From Gammaproteobacteria bacterium (GTDB taxonomy: Bacteria > Pseudomonadota > Gammaproteobacteria > Nitrosococcales > Methylophagaceae): a DNA stretch of 64,000 nucleotides. The stretch lies in the NCBI GenBank assembly GCA_029882915.1, contig JAOUJZ010000005.1, positions 1 to 64,000 of the forward strand. The letters run 5' to 3'. The notes below the pieces were generated by a model. That model saw only the letters and a list, made by a program, of their open reading frames with translations, did no database searches and was not told the origin of the DNA. Each line of letters begins with the position of its first letter. Position 1 is the stretch's first letter. The position numbers and the translations under genes are program-made. Below, one piece after another: positions 1 to 11,142 of the stretch.

Positions 1-187
1 AAAAAGCACCTTCAGCAAATAGCCGGCGTAAAAAGTTTGGTATCTTGAAGGCGACAAAAAATACGTCGGCTCCCACTCCTGCACCAAACAGGCGAGCGAT
101 CACGATATCACGAATAAATCCGAGGATACGCGATAAAAAGGTCATACTGCTTACGATGGCAGTTGATTTAAATAGTTTTTCACTCAT
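1..187 (-). CDS. murJ: Lipid II flippase MurJ (MviN), N-terminal part, cut by the window edge
   Basis: Read on the minus strand from the ATG at 187, the frame stays open to the window edge (62 codons). It translates to the characteristic MurJ start: a short cytoplasmic lead, then a hydrophobic segment with [17 protein letters not shown] and [19 protein letters not shown]. This is the first-helix region of the MOP-superfamily flippase that moves lipid II across the inner membrane for peptidoglycan synthesis. An AGGA ribosome site lies about ten bases upstream (198-201). Only the N-terminus is seen, so intactness of the rest cannot be judged. The gene diverges from the Sco-like gene at 254. Confidence 0.93.
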   Translation of the reverse strand, partial: MSEKLFKSTAIVSSMTFLSRILGFIRDIVIARLFGAGVGADVFFVAFKIPNFLRRLFAEGAF

Positions 188-253
188 TGGTGAATGATCC
201 TGTTTAAGTGGTAGGATTCAGCTTTCTAAGCAACTTAATAGGCTTTATAAAGT

Positions 254-907
254 ATGGCCAAAAGATGTCAAGGACTCAATTCTAAGTGTTTTTTGATCAC
301 ATATCTCATGATAGTAGGTTTTTTATTGGTATTGTGGCTTAACCGTCTGTCTTTAATGCAAGAAGAACATCGTCAAATCCCTGTAGAGATGCAAGATTAT
401 CTTGAGTCTCCACCACGCCTACTCCCCCCATTTTCATTGAGATCTTTCGGTGTGCAAGCACTTACTAACGAATGGTTTGCTGATAAGTGGTCTTTTGTTT
501 ATTTTTCTCATGGACATTGTTTGCCGAGCTGCAAGTCTTCTTTGTCAAAAATAAAAAATCTACAGGCTTCTTTTGCCAATAATGATCTACAATTTCTAAT
601 TGTAGGCATAGACAGTGAGCATGAAACCGCAGAAAATTTAGCGGATTTTTTAAAGTTTCAACAACTGGATTTTGCCAACAGTGTTACTGCTAGCTCGCAG
701 AAGATAGATTCCCTAGCTAGCACTTTTAGGGCATTGTTTCTTCAAACAGACTATGCCGATGGCAGCTATAAAATTGAGCAGGAACATCATATCTTTGTGG
801 TTGATCCCAAGGGACGAGTTTACGCAACCTTCCGACCATCTTATACAGACAGCAGCATCGAGTCAGCATTTATCAAACTTCGTCATTTTTATGCTCGTAC
901 AGAATGA
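254..907 (+). CDS. Membrane-anchored Sco1/SenC-like thioredoxin-fold protein
   Basis: The 217-residue protein has one N-terminal membrane anchor (about residues 13-30) followed by a periplasmic thioredoxin-like domain. The Sco-type CxxxC motif is C89-L-P-S-C93, and a terminal strand reads HIFVVDPKGRVYATFRP. Sco proteins bind copper and help build the CuA centre of cytochrome oxidase, or act as thiol-disulfide reductants. In Sco1 the third copper ligand is a His nine residues before the conserved Pro of this last strand. Here that place is a Gln, with two His (178, 179) a few residues later, so copper binding is uncertain. No oxidase gene is adjacent. The 3' end overlaps the convergent oxyR end by 19 bases. 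Confidence 0.72.
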   Translation: MAKRCQGLNSKCFLITYLMIVGFLLVLWLNRLSLMQEEHRQIPVEMQDYLESPPRLLPPFSLRSFGVQALTNEWFADKWSFVYFSHGHCLPSCKSSLSKIKNLQASFANNDLQFLIVGIDSEHETAENLADFLKFQQLDFANSVTASSQKIDSLASTFRALFLQTDYADGSYKIEQEHHIFVVDPKGRVYATFRPSYTDSSIESAFIKLRHFYARTE

Positions 908-1830
908 TCACTCTCATGAAGTGCGCCCGCGAAGGTATTTGCTAGCTGCTCAACCGTCGTGACGCGTCTGTAGCTCGGCCGCCAGACCAAACCTAATTCA
1001 CGTACAGGATTTTGTTCTGTTGTTACAAGAGGCCGTATACAAATATCGGCATGACGAACCATATCTGAGTTAATGGCCATTTCAGGTAGCAAGGTTATAC
1101 CCAGCCCTCCTGCAACCATTTCAATCAGAGTATATAGGCTGGTTCCCTGAAAGCTGGTTCTATGAGTGGTGGCGGGCAACTGACATGCTGAGAGTGCGTG
1201 TTCACGTAAGCAATGGCCCTCGGATAACAGCAGCAGTTCATTAACGGGTATTTGTTCAGCACTAATGGTTTTTTGTGATGCTAGATGGTGATATTTGGGC
1301 AGCGCAACCCAAAAAGGTTCACTTGCAAAAATTGCATGTTTTAAATCTCCAATATCAAATGGAAAAGCCATAATAGAAAGATCAATATCACCGGCCCGCA
1401 GCTGTTTTAATAATCGTTCCGATTGATCTTCGATCAATACCAGTTCAAGCTCGGGGAGCTGTTCACGAATGGCTGGAAGCACTTTGGGAAGTAAAAAAGG
1501 ACTTATGCTCGGAATGACGCCTATTCGCAGTCTTCCTGTTAGTGGGTTATGTTCGGACAGCGCTAAGTCGACTAAATCTGCTGATAGCGACAGAATGTGT
1601 CGCGCACGTTCAGCAATTTCTAACCCTAATGCTGTTGGCATGACTTTCCGATTGGTTCTTTCTAGTAAGGGTGCAGCTAGCAGGCTTTCAAGATCCTGTA
1701 TGCCCGCACTCAGTGTTGACTGAGTTACAAAGCAACGCTCGGCTGCGTGTCCAAAATGTTTTAATTCAACAACAGCGGTTAAATATTGTAACTGCCTTAG
1801 TGTGGGTAAATTCATAATCGTCTTTTCCAC
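889..1830 (-). CDS. oxyR: Hydrogen-peroxide sensing LysR-type regulator OxyR
   Basis: A LysR-type regulator of 313 residues, or 308 if translation starts at the second Met, which gives the usual OxyR start MNLPTLRQLQYLTAV. The N-terminal winged helix (about residues 9-67) is followed by a periplasmic-binding-like effector domain. The OxyR signature is present: GHCLREHALSAC holds the two redox cysteines (C207 and C216 from the first Met) that form the peroxide-induced disulfide in E. coli. It is divergent from rubredoxin at 1951. oxyR next to rubA-rubB is also known from Acinetobacter, which supports a shared oxidative-stress role. Confidence 0.93.
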   Translation of the reverse strand: MEKTIMNLPTLRQLQYLTAVVELKHFGHAAERCFVTQSTLSAGIQDLESLLAAPLLERTNRKVMPTALGLEIAERARHILSLSADLVDLALSEHNPLTGRLRIGVIPSISPFLLPKVLPAIREQLPELELVLIEDQSERLLKQLRAGDIDLSIMAFPFDIGDLKHAIFASEPFWVALPKYHHLASQKTISAEQIPVNELLLLSEGHCLREHALSACQLPATTHRTSFQGTSLYTLIEMVAGGLGITLLPEMAINSDMVRHADICIRPLVTTEQNPVRELGLVWRPSYRRVTTVEQLANTFAGALHESDHSVRA

Positions 1831-1883
1831 TTAATAAAATATAAATAATCACTTAGTCTTAAATTATCATAAAATGTCTGGTG

Positions 1884-1920
1884 ATAGTCTTTACAATGAT
1901 CGTATCGATTAAAAGATGAT
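1884..1920. promoter_or_regulatory. Candidate OxyR operator between oxyR and rubredoxin
   Basis: Within the 120-base divergent gap lie two imperfect 17-base direct repeats starting at 1884 (ATAGTCTTTACAATGAT) and 1904 (ATCGATTAAAAGATGAT), 11 of 17 bases alike. ATAG-like elements fall at roughly ten-base steps. OxyR is known to contact four ATAG-type elements on one helix face and LysR genes often control their divergent neighbour. The match to the consensus is partial, so this is only a candidate. Confidence 0.25.
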
Positions 1921-1950
1921 CCAGATAAATTAAATATAGAGGGTAGACCT

Positions 1951-2115
1951 ATGAGAAAGTGGCAATGTGTAGTCTGTGGTTTTATTTATGATGAAGCTAA
2001 GGGACTGCCCGAAGAAGGTATTGCAGCTGGCACAAGTTGGGATGATATTCCTGACGACTGGGAGTGTCCGGAATGTGGTGTCGGTAAAGACGATTTTGAA
2101 ATGATCGCTATCTAA
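1951..2115 (+). CDS. rubA: Rubredoxin
   Basis: This 54-residue gene translates to a complete rubredoxin: two CxxC knuckles (C6-VV-C9 and C39-PE-C42) that bind the single iron, with the conserved W37 just before the second knuckle and a [16 protein letters not shown] core. A GAGGGTAG ribosome site precedes the ATG. Rubredoxins are small one-electron carriers in the cytoplasm. The reductase gene follows 61 bases downstream and oxyR is divergent upstream, so electron delivery to a peroxide- or oxygen-reducing partner is the likely role. Alkane hydroxylase, the other common partner, is not in the window. Confidence 0.95.
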   Translation: MRKWQCVVCGFIYDEAKGLPEEGIAAGTSWDDIPDDWECPECGVGKDDFEMIAI

Positions 2116-2176
2116 ACATGTTCTGAATTAGTTTTACTAGTTTGTAGATATTGTTAAATTATAATGAAAACATAAT

Positions 2177-3346
2177 ATGACCCCAGTGATTATTGTTGGC
2201 ACGGGTATCGCTGGTTACACCATCGCACGTGAGTTTCGTAAATTGGATACCCAGACTCCATTATTGCTTGTCACAGCCGATGATGGGTGCAGTTACCCTA
2301 AGCCGCTGTTATCCAATGCGCTAACTAAAGGCAAAGCCGCTGATCAGATAGCGATGTTTGATGCGAGCACAATGGAAAGCACATTAAATACACAAATTAT
2401 TACCCACCAGACAGTGCGTAGGATTGATCCGAAAACAAAAGCTATAATCATTAACAATGATAGAGCCATTAGCTATAAAAAACTTGTCCTCGCTGTCGGC
2501 GCAGATCCGGTTCGCGCTCCCATTGTTGGCGATGCTGAAAGTGAAGTGCTTTCAATCAATAATTTGGTTGACTACACACTCTTCAGAGAAAAGCTGACTA
2601 AGGCCAAGCACATTACATTAATTGGTCCGGGTTTAATAGGTTGTGAATTTGCCAATGACTTAATTAATTCAGGTTTCAATGTATCCATTATTGGTCCAGA
2701 CCCCTACCCGATGAGCTCACTCTTACCTGAGCGGGTAGCTGTCGATCTTAAAATAGCATTTGCAGAGGCAGGAGTAGATTGGCACCTAAACTTAACCGCT
2801 TCAAAAATTAATTTTTGCGATCATGGTTATGAACTTACACTCTCGAATGGAGAAGTGATAAAAACAGATTTGGTCGTTTCCGCGGTTGGACTTCGACCAA
2901 ATGTTGGGTTGGCTGAAAGATCTGGTCTGGCTGTTGATCAGGGTATTGTTACGGATAATTACTTACAGACCAATCAAGAAGATATCTTTGCATTAGGAGA
3001 TTGTGCGCAAGTTGCTGGGCACAATTTATTGTATATCGCGCCCATCATTGCTGCTGCAAAAGCGTTAGCAAAAACATTAGCAAATAGTATTGGCACACTG
3101 ACAGCTGTTAATTATCCAGCTATGCCTATAATGGTGAAAATGCCAAGCTACCCTCTTGTTCTTGCTCCACCTCCATCATCATGTGTTACAGGTAACTGGC
3201 ATTTTGAAATGGCACCCGCTGGACGTTCGGGCATAAAAGGCTTGTTTTTAGGCGAGGATAATAATCTACTCGGCTATGCGTTAAGTTGTGATATGGTAAA
3301 TGAGAAGCAGGCCCTTACAAAGCAGTTGCCGCAACTGTTACCGTAA
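2177..3346 (+). CDS. rubB: Rubredoxin-NAD(+) reductase, FAD-dependent
   Basis: A 389-residue pyridine nucleotide-disulfide oxidoreductase-type flavoprotein. It has an N-terminal FAD-binding Rossmann motif (GTGIAGYTIAREF, about residues 8-20), a second nucleotide site for NADH (GPGLIGCEFANDL, about 157-169), and the FAD-closing motif DIFALGDCAQ near residue 275. Length and domain order match rubredoxin reductases of the Acinetobacter/Pseudomonas type, and the rubredoxin gene lies directly upstream. The start has no clear Shine-Dalgarno; a three-codon frame (ATG AAA ACA TAA, 2164-2175) ends one base before the start codon, so reinitiation is conceivable. A NorW-like role cannot be excluded. Confidence 0.87.
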   Translation: MTPVIIVGTGIAGYTIAREFRKLDTQTPLLLVTADDGCSYPKPLLSNALTKGKAADQIAMFDASTMESTLNTQIITHQTVRRIDPKTKAIIINNDRAISYKKLVLAVGADPVRAPIVGDAESEVLSINNLVDYTLFREKLTKAKHITLIGPGLIGCEFANDLINSGFNVSIIGPDPYPMSSLLPERVAVDLKIAFAEAGVDWHLNLTASKINFCDHGYELTLSNGEVIKTDLVVSAVGLRPNVGLAERSGLAVDQGIVTDNYLQTNQEDIFALGDCAQVAGHNLLYIAPIIAAAKALAKTLANSIGTLTAVNYPAMPIMVKMPSYPLVLAPPPSSCVTGNWHFEMAPAGRSGIKGLFLGEDNNLLGYALSCDMVNEKQALTKQLPQLLP

Positions 3347-3404
3347 ACACTTCTTTATAGGGATCTGATTTTCCAGTAAAGTATTCTGCTTCATACTTGC
3401 TTTC

Positions 3405-4532
3405 ATGGACTTGCTGGTGCTGAACCAACTAACCATTTCAAACTTGCGCAACATATCTGATGTTACTATTCGGCCAGCACATGGCATTAATTTGATATTA
3501 GGTGATAATGGTTCAGGAAAGACCACCTTGCTTGAAGCCATCCACTTGCTTGCTCTAGGTCGCTCTTTCAGAACACGCACATTAAAAAATGCCGTTCAAT
3601 TCGGACAGCAGAAATTGCAGATTGTCGCGAAAATAAAAAATGATATCCCAGTTGGATTGCTTTTTGATCTTACTGATGGTTTGCAAATTCGCCTCAATAG
3701 CGCTCGAGTAAAAAAGCTTTCAGAACTTGCATCTCAACTTCCATTACAAATGATTCCTGCCAATTGCCATCAGTTTTTTGAGCAAGGTCCTCGTTATCGC
3801 CGACAATTGTTAGACTGGGGTGTGTTTCACGTGGAACCAGACTTTAATTATCATTGGCAATCCTATAGAAGAGTATTACAGCAACGAAATTCTGCGCTAC
3901 GCCAGTGTAAACAAAACGATGAAATACAGCTCTGGGATAACCATCTTGCAAATCATGGCGAGCAAATATCACGGCTTAGGCAGCAATATTTAGAATCTCT
4001 ATTGGACCATTTCAAAGCCATATTCTCTCGCTTATGTCCTGAATACCTAAGTGCAACTTATTCACTCAGATACCAATCAGGCTGGCAAAAAGAACAGAGT
4101 CTCAAAGATGTGCTTTCGACTACGGTTGAAAGGGATAAGCAACTCGCCTATACACGATCAGGGTGTCATGCTGCTGATTGGACATTCAAGGTCAATGATT
4201 CTGATCCGTCAACCATCTTTTCTCGTGGCCAGCAAAAACTTTTTTTTCTGGCTTTGTGTATGGCGCAGCAGCAAGCGGTTGTGGTCAACAGTATTGCTAA
4301 AGGCAATGCCGCAATGTCTGAAATCGGCATCATTATTATAGACGATATTAGTTCTGAATTAGACGACCAGCATCAAATGCTTGTGCTCACCGAGCTTGCT
4401 AATCTGCATGCCCAATCCTTCATTACCAGTACGGATCTTTCTTTATCTAAAAGCATTAAAACAACAGAGCAGAATGCAGTGTTTCACGTGAAACAAGGTG
4501 TGGTTTCCAACAAAGATGAAACGTTATCATGA
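3405..4532 (+). CDS. recF: DNA replication and repair protein RecF
   Basis: A 375-residue SMC-like ATPase that helps load RecA at gapped DNA. Visible motifs are Walker A GDNGSGKT (residues 33-40), the RecF signature region SRGQQKLFFLALCMAQ (about 274-289), and Walker B IIIIDDISSELD. Length is normal for the family. gyrB follows after 50 bases in the usual order. Upstream the expected dnaA-dnaN pair is missing and rubredoxin reductase stands there instead. No good ribosome site is visible before the chosen ATG, which nevertheless gives the standard RecF start (LNQLTISNLRNI). Confidence 0.96.
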   Translation: MDLLVLNQLTISNLRNISDVTIRPAHGINLILGDNGSGKTTLLEAIHLLALGRSFRTRTLKNAVQFGQQKLQIVAKIKNDIPVGLLFDLTDGLQIRLNSARVKKLSELASQLPLQMIPANCHQFFEQGPRYRRQLLDWGVFHVEPDFNYHWQSYRRVLQQRNSALRQCKQNDEIQLWDNHLANHGEQISRLRQQYLESLLDHFKAIFSRLCPEYLSATYSLRYQSGWQKEQSLKDVLSTTVERDKQLAYTRSGCHAADWTFKVNDSDPSTIFSRGQQKLFFLALCMAQQQAVVVNSIAKGNAAMSEIGIIIIDDISSELDDQHQMLVLTELANLHAQSFITSTDLSLSKSIKTTEQNAVFHVKQGVVSNKDETLS

Positions 4533-4579
4533 TGTGGTAGAATGACTGTCTGGACAAATAATCCTGTATTAATGGATAA

Positions 4580-6997
<2,418 letters not shown>

Positions 6998-7024
6998 TTT
7001 CGAAACAGGAATTATTGCCACACA

Positions 7025-7061
7025 CAAAGGTCATAGTAGTCATTATTATGACCTTTGTTGT
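7025..7061 (+). terminator. Hairpin terminator after gyrB
   Basis: An 11-base perfect stem CAAAGGTCATA (7025-7035) pairs with TATGACCTTTG (7047-7057), followed by TTGTTATT. It sits in the 99-base gap after the gyrB stop and probably ends that transcript. Confidence 0.7.
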
Positions 7062-7096
7062 TATTGGACATATTAAATTGATTTTGGAGAGAGAGA

Positions 7097-7654
7097 ATGA
7101 CGAACGATGTTGCCCGATATGATCGTGTACAGATTATTCTGCACTGGTTGATTGCAGCGATTATTTTTCTCATGATTGGTCTGGGGTTGTTTATGGTTGA
7201 ACTACCAAAACAATCTGAATTACCGCCAGGTGAGGAAAGTGTTAGGGCATTTTACTTTCTATTACATAAATCTATGGGGCTGACGGTCGCCATGCTTATT
7301 ATATTGCGTGTATTCTGGCGTTTAACTCATAAGGCCCCTGCTCTACCAGATAGCATAGAGAAATGGCAGCAGAGAGCTGCTGGAGTCGTTCACGGCCTGC
7401 TTTATCTGGTTATGGTGGCAATGCCTTTATCGGGTTATGCTCAATCCATGTTCAGTAAATACGACACCAAGTTCTGGGGTATAACATTGCCCCGCATAGC
7501 AGAGGCCGATTCTGCTATGCGAGAAACGTTCACCGAACTACATGAGTGTTTGGCATTCCTATTCATCGCTTTAATTGTGATACACCTTGCGGCTGCAATT
7601 AAACATCATATGGCGGGAACAGGAATTTCCGAACGAATGTCACTTAAAAGATGA
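7097..7654 (+). CDS. cybB: Cytochrome b561 family protein
   Basis: A 185-residue inner-membrane protein with four hydrophobic helices. His residues stand in the positions expected for di-heme b561 of the bacterial CybB/YodB type: H17 in RVQIILHWL, a HKSMGL His after the second helix, and further His in LHECLAF and VIHLAA. Such proteins pass electrons between the quinone pool and other acceptors (E. coli CybB is a superoxide:quinone oxidoreductase). A strong GGAGAGAGAG ribosome site precedes the ATG. It ends against a bidirectional terminator shared with the convergent NADH dehydrogenase gene. Confidence 0.88.
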   Translation: MTNDVARYDRVQIILHWLIAAIIFLMIGLGLFMVELPKQSELPPGEESVRAFYFLLHKSMGLTVAMLIILRVFWRLTHKAPALPDSIEKWQQRAAGVVHGLLYLVMVAMPLSGYAQSMFSKYDTKFWGITLPRIAEADSAMRETFTELHECLAFLFIALIVIHLAAAIKHHMAGTGISERMSLKR

Positions 7655-7686
7655 TTGCCAAATAGGGATAATAGGCAGTGAAAGAT

Positions 7687-7716
7687 AAAAAAGCCCAATG
7701 ATAAGGGCTTTTTTTG
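7687..7716. terminator. Bidirectional terminator between cybB and ndh
   Basis: The stem AAAAAAGCCC / GGGCTTTTTT with a short loop is flanked by an A-run on the left and a T-run on the right. It can stop transcription from both convergent genes. Confidence 0.88.
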
Positions 7717-7721
7717 TTTTG

Positions 7722-9044
7722 TTAATGTAACTTGATTTTAGGGTGAACACTACGACGGAATATGTGTGATAGTGATAGCATCGCTACCCGGAACAGCCCG
7801 AACAAGGCAACCTGATGCATTTTATACAGTGACAGGTACATTATTCTGGCAATAAAACCCTCTACTTTTAAGCTGCCTTTACTCAGGCTCCCCATCATAT
7901 TGCCGACAGTACTGTATCTGCCTAAAGAAACTAGAGAACCATAGTCATGGTAGGTATATTCAGGTATAGATTTATCGGCCATACGATGAGTGATGGACTT
8001 GTGAACAAGCGAAGCCATTTGGTGTGCTGCTTGAGCGCGTGGTGGAACATTCTGGTCTTGTCCTAGCCATTTACAGGCACAACAGTCGCCAATGGCATAG
8101 ATATCATCATCTAGCGTGGTTTGAAGGGTTTGCTGAACCACAAGTTGGTTCATCCAGTTGGTTTCAAGACCGTCTATGTCTTTAAGGAACTCAGGGGCCT
8201 TGATGCCCGCTGCCCATACCTTGATGGCGGCAGGAATCACTTTACCACTTTCAGTTTTTATTGCTTCACTGGTGACTTCAATTACTCGTTCATTGGTTAA
8301 TACATCAACCCCCAGTTTTGAAAGCTCATTTTCAGTGGCCTGAGACAGGTTTTCAGGAAGCCCAGGCAATACACGATTGGCCGCTTCAATGATGCTTATT
8401 TTGACGTCGGTAGGTTTAACCTCATCCAAACCGTAAGCGGTCAGCAAGTGTGATACCTCGTGTAACTGAGCACTTAATTCAACACCAGTGGCTCCTGCGC
8501 CGACAATGGCAATATCAAGTTGGCCTTTATCAACAGGCTTGCCTTGAGTATGTGCGCGCAAGTACGCTTCTAGCAGTTGTGATTGAAAGAATTCTGCCTG
8601 AGTGGTTGTATCCAGAAACAGGCAATGGTCAGCAACACCTTTAATGCCAAAGTCATGACTAATACTACCTACGGCGATGACCAGGTAATCGTAATCAAAA
8701 TTACGACGAGGAATGATTTCATCACCTTTAGCATTGTGTGTGGGGGCGACACTGATATGTTTGTTTACACGGTCAAGACCATCCATACGGCCAAGGCGAA
8801 AACGAAAACCGCTACACATCGCCTGACCAAGGTATTCAATTTCATCTTCATGGGAGTCAATAGTTCCGGCCGCAACTTCATGTAATAAGGGCTTCCAGAT
8901 ATGAGTATGTGTACTATCAACCAGAGTGATTTCAGCTTTTCCCTTCTTACCGAGCTTTCTGCCTAAAGAGGTGACAAGCTCAAGTCCGCCTGCCCCACCA
9001 CCAACCACCACAATTTTTGGTAGTTTATTTTCTGTTGATGCCAT
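7722..9044 (-). CDS. ndh: Type II NADH:quinone oxidoreductase (NDH-2)
   Basis: A monomeric flavoprotein that passes electrons from NADH to quinone without pumping protons. The FAD site is VVVGGGAGGLEL near the N-terminus, the NADH site is IAIVGAGATGVELSAQL in the middle, and the second FAD motif is DDIYAIGDCCAC. A hydrophobic and amphipathic C-terminus (FIARIMYLSLYKMHQVALFGLF) fits peripheral membrane attachment. I chose the ATG at 9044 (440 residues) because GGAG lies 11 bases upstream; an earlier in-frame ATG at 9068 has no ribosome site. Confidence 0.92.
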   Translation of the reverse strand: MASTENKLPKIVVVGGGAGGLELVTSLGRKLGKKGKAEITLVDSTHTHIWKPLLHEVAAGTIDSHEDEIEYLGQAMCSGFRFRLGRMDGLDRVNKHISVAPTHNAKGDEIIPRRNFDYDYLVIAVGSISHDFGIKGVADHCLFLDTTTQAEFFQSQLLEAYLRAHTQGKPVDKGQLDIAIVGAGATGVELSAQLHEVSHLLTAYGLDEVKPTDVKISIIEAANRVLPGLPENLSQATENELSKLGVDVLTNERVIEVTSEAIKTESGKVIPAAIKVWAAGIKAPEFLKDIDGLETNWMNQLVVQQTLQTTLDDDIYAIGDCCACKWLGQDQNVPPRAQAAHQMASLVHKSITHRMADKSIPEYTYHDYGSLVSLGRYSTVGNMMGSLSKGSLKVEGFIARIMYLSLYKMHQVALFGLFRVAMLSLSHIFRRSVHPKIKLH

Positions 9045-9180
9045 ATTGTTCAACTCCAATGGATCCATGATTGTTAGTTTAATTCTATCTTATAAAAGGC
9101 TGTAAACTCTATCTTAATTTTTACTCCGACATAATAGTCTGGCAAACTTTGCAGACGGAAAGTTACAAAAAGGTATCTTG

Positions 9181-9729
9181 ATGCAATCACGACCTGAAAG
9201 ATCACGTTTAGCATGGGCCGTCACTGGCTCAGGACACTATTTGGAAGAATGTTTGGATATCGTTCGTGATTTAGATGATGTTGATTTGTTTTACAGTCGA
9301 GCTGGGGAAGAAGTGATTCGGATGTACGGCCATGACCCAAAGGCAATAAATAGTAATGGTAGGGTGTATCGCGATCGTGCAGCCAGCTCTCCGCCTGTCG
9401 GGCTTTTTTATCGTGGCGATTACCACACCCTAGTCGTCGCACCAGCCACATCTAATACCGTTGCCAAAATGGTATTGGGGTTATCTGACACTTTGGTGAC
9501 CAATGTTTACGCGCAGGCTGGCAAGTGCCGCATTCCAAGTATCATTTTGGCGTGTGATACAGAGCCTGAGATGGATACACCTGCACCTGATCGGATAGTT
9601 AAGGTTTGGCCGCGGGAAGTTGATTTAGCGCATACGCATAAGCTACGTTCATTTGAAGCTACAACGGTTGTTGAGAACCCAGAAAAGCTATTATCAGCAC
9701 TGCGCGTTCGACTGGACGAAATTAATTAA
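9181..9729 (+). CDS. Flavoprotein of the methanopterin/methanofuran gene cluster (AfpA-like)
   Basis: A 182-residue protein of the flavin-binding flavoprotein family (fold shared with dihydromethanopterin reductase DmrB, archaeal AfpA and the UbiX/PPC decarboxylases). The family features are an N-terminal WAVTGSGHYLEE loop, a central VVAPATSNTVAKMVLG flavin-binding stretch and the cysteine-containing IILACDTEPE. In methylotrophs such genes sit with tetrahydromethanopterin biosynthesis genes, as here, so a reduction or redox step in C1-carrier synthesis is inferred. The ATG at 9181 is preferred to the TTG at 9178 because AAAAAGG ends seven bases before it. The next gene starts three bases after the stop. 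Confidence 0.8.
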   Translation: MQSRPERSRLAWAVTGSGHYLEECLDIVRDLDDVDLFYSRAGEEVIRMYGHDPKAINSNGRVYRDRAASSPPVGLFYRGDYHTLVVAPATSNTVAKMVLGLSDTLVTNVYAQAGKCRIPSIILACDTEPEMDTPAPDRIVKVWPREVDLAHTHKLRSFEATTVVENPEKLLSALRVRLDEIN

Positions 9730-9732
9730 AAT

Positions 9733-11142
9733 ATGGCTGAAAAGCTATTATTCCTGACAGGTAAATTGGCCGAGCCGAGCTTGCGTAATGTGCTTAACCA
9801 AATGGAGCCGGTTCCTTTTCAATATCGCATTCATCAAATAGGCGTGTCGGTAGCAGCGTTGATGACTGAAAAGATGATTGGGCGCAGGCTAACAACAGAG
9901 GATATTGCAGAGAGTGACAAAATCATCGTTCCCGGTCGTTGCAGAGGCGATCTTGAAGCTCTCAGCAAACAGTTGGGAGTAGAAGTTGTGCGAGGACCAG
10001 AAGAAGTTAAAGATTTGCCATTATTTTTTGGACGTGAACGCAAGCAACCAGATTTGAGCCGATATGACGTTAATATCTTTGCTGAAATAGTCGATGCTCC
10101 AGAGCGCGATATTGATGGCATTCTGGATCGTGCGAACTATTATCGCGACTGTGGAGCGAATGTTATTGATATTGGTTGCCTGCCGACAGAAAAATTTCCT
10201 CATATGGAAGACGCCATCATTGCGTTACATGAGGCAGGCTATAAAGTCAGTGTAGATTCGCTGGCGTTGGATGATTTACGCCGAGCCGGAAAAGTGGGCG
10301 CTGATTATCTGTTAAGTTTGACAGAAAAAACCTATCATTTGGCAGAAGAAGCAGATGCAGTGCCAATATTGGTTCCAGCAGAGCCGGGTTCTCTGGCCTC
10401 CTTGGAGAGGGCCATGGAGTTAATGGATAAAATTAATCGTCCATGGATCGCTGATCCTATCCTTGATCCTATTCATTTTGGGCTAACCGACTCTATAGTT
10501 CGTTATCATGATCTACGGCAACGCTATCCTGATGCTCCCATGATGATGGGAGTGGGCAACCTGACAGAACTAACGGATGCCGATACTAGTGGGGTCAATG
10601 CAATATTATTTGGAATTATTTCTGAACTTAATATAAATAACGTACTTACAACCGAAGTAAGTCCTCACGCACGAACAGCAATAAAACAAGCAGATGTGGC
10701 TCGAAGAATGATGTTTTCTGCCCGAGAAGACAATAGTCTGCCGCGTGATATTACAAATGAATTGCTTGTTTCACATGAACGACGTCCTTTTCCTGATAGT
10801 TCAGAAGAAATCACAGCGTTAGCAAAACAGATTAAAGATCCGAACTATCGGATAAAAGTGGCTGAACAAGGTATTCACATGTTCAATCGTGACGGTGTGA
10901 TGCAGGACATCGATCCTTTTGCTTTCTACCCACAACTGGATTTAAAAGGGGATACCGGTCATGCTTTTTATCTAGGGGCTGAACTGGCCAGAGCACAAAT
11001 AGCGTGGCAACTTGGCAAGCGTTATACCCAGGATGAGGAGCTGGAATGGGGGTGTGCAGTAACGAAACAAGAACAAAACATTACCAAGCAAAAAACAGAA
11101 GGTTCAACAATGACGTCGGGGAAAAAATGTGGCACAGCTTGA
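9733..11142 (+). CDS. Dihydropteroate synthase-like protein (DUF6513 plus TIM barrel)
   Basis: A 469-residue protein with an N-terminal domain of unknown function (about residues 1-110) and a dihydropteroate synthase-like TIM barrel (about 110-400). Barrel landmarks are ANVIDIGCLP, YKVSVDSLALDDLRRA, WIADPILDPIHFG and MMMGVGNLTELTDADT. Proteins of this type occur in methanogens and H4MPT-using methylotrophs next to methanopterin biosynthesis genes. The exact reaction is not settled as far as I know. The C-terminal 30 residues after EWGC are polar, carry a second Cys and look like an added tail. The 3' end overlaps the DUF447 gene by 14 bases. Confidence 0.85.
   Translation: MAEKLLFLTGKLAEPSLRNVLNQMEPVPFQYRIHQIGVSVAALMTEKMIGRRLTTEDIAESDKIIVPGRCRGDLEALSKQLGVEVVRGPEEVKDLPLFFGRERKQPDLSRYDVNIFAEIVDAPERDIDGILDRANYYRDCGANVIDIGCLPTEKFPHMEDAIIALHEAGYKVSVDSLALDDLRRAGKVGADYLLSLTEKTYHLAEEADAVPILVPAEPGSLASLERAMELMDKINRPWIADPILDPIHFGLTDSIVRYHDLRQRYPDAPMMMGVGNLTELTDADTSGVNAILFGIISELNINNVLTTEVSPHARTAIKQADVARRMMFSAREDNSLPRDITNELLVSHERRPFPDSSEEITALAKQIKDPNYRIKVAEQGIHMFNRDGVMQDIDPFAFYPQLDLKGDTGHAFYLGAELARAQIAWQLGKRYTQDEELEWGCAVTKQEQNITKQKTEGSTMTSGKKCGTA

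Noticed and set aside
2164-2175. Three-codon frame (ATG AAA ACA TAA) just before rubB as a regulatory leader peptide
   Set aside because: Too short and expected by chance in AT-rich DNA; kept only as a remark on the weak rubB start.
3347-3404. Possible replication origin in front of recF
   Set aside because: Only 58 bases, with no DnaA-box-like repeats or AT-rich unwinding element and no dnaA nearby.
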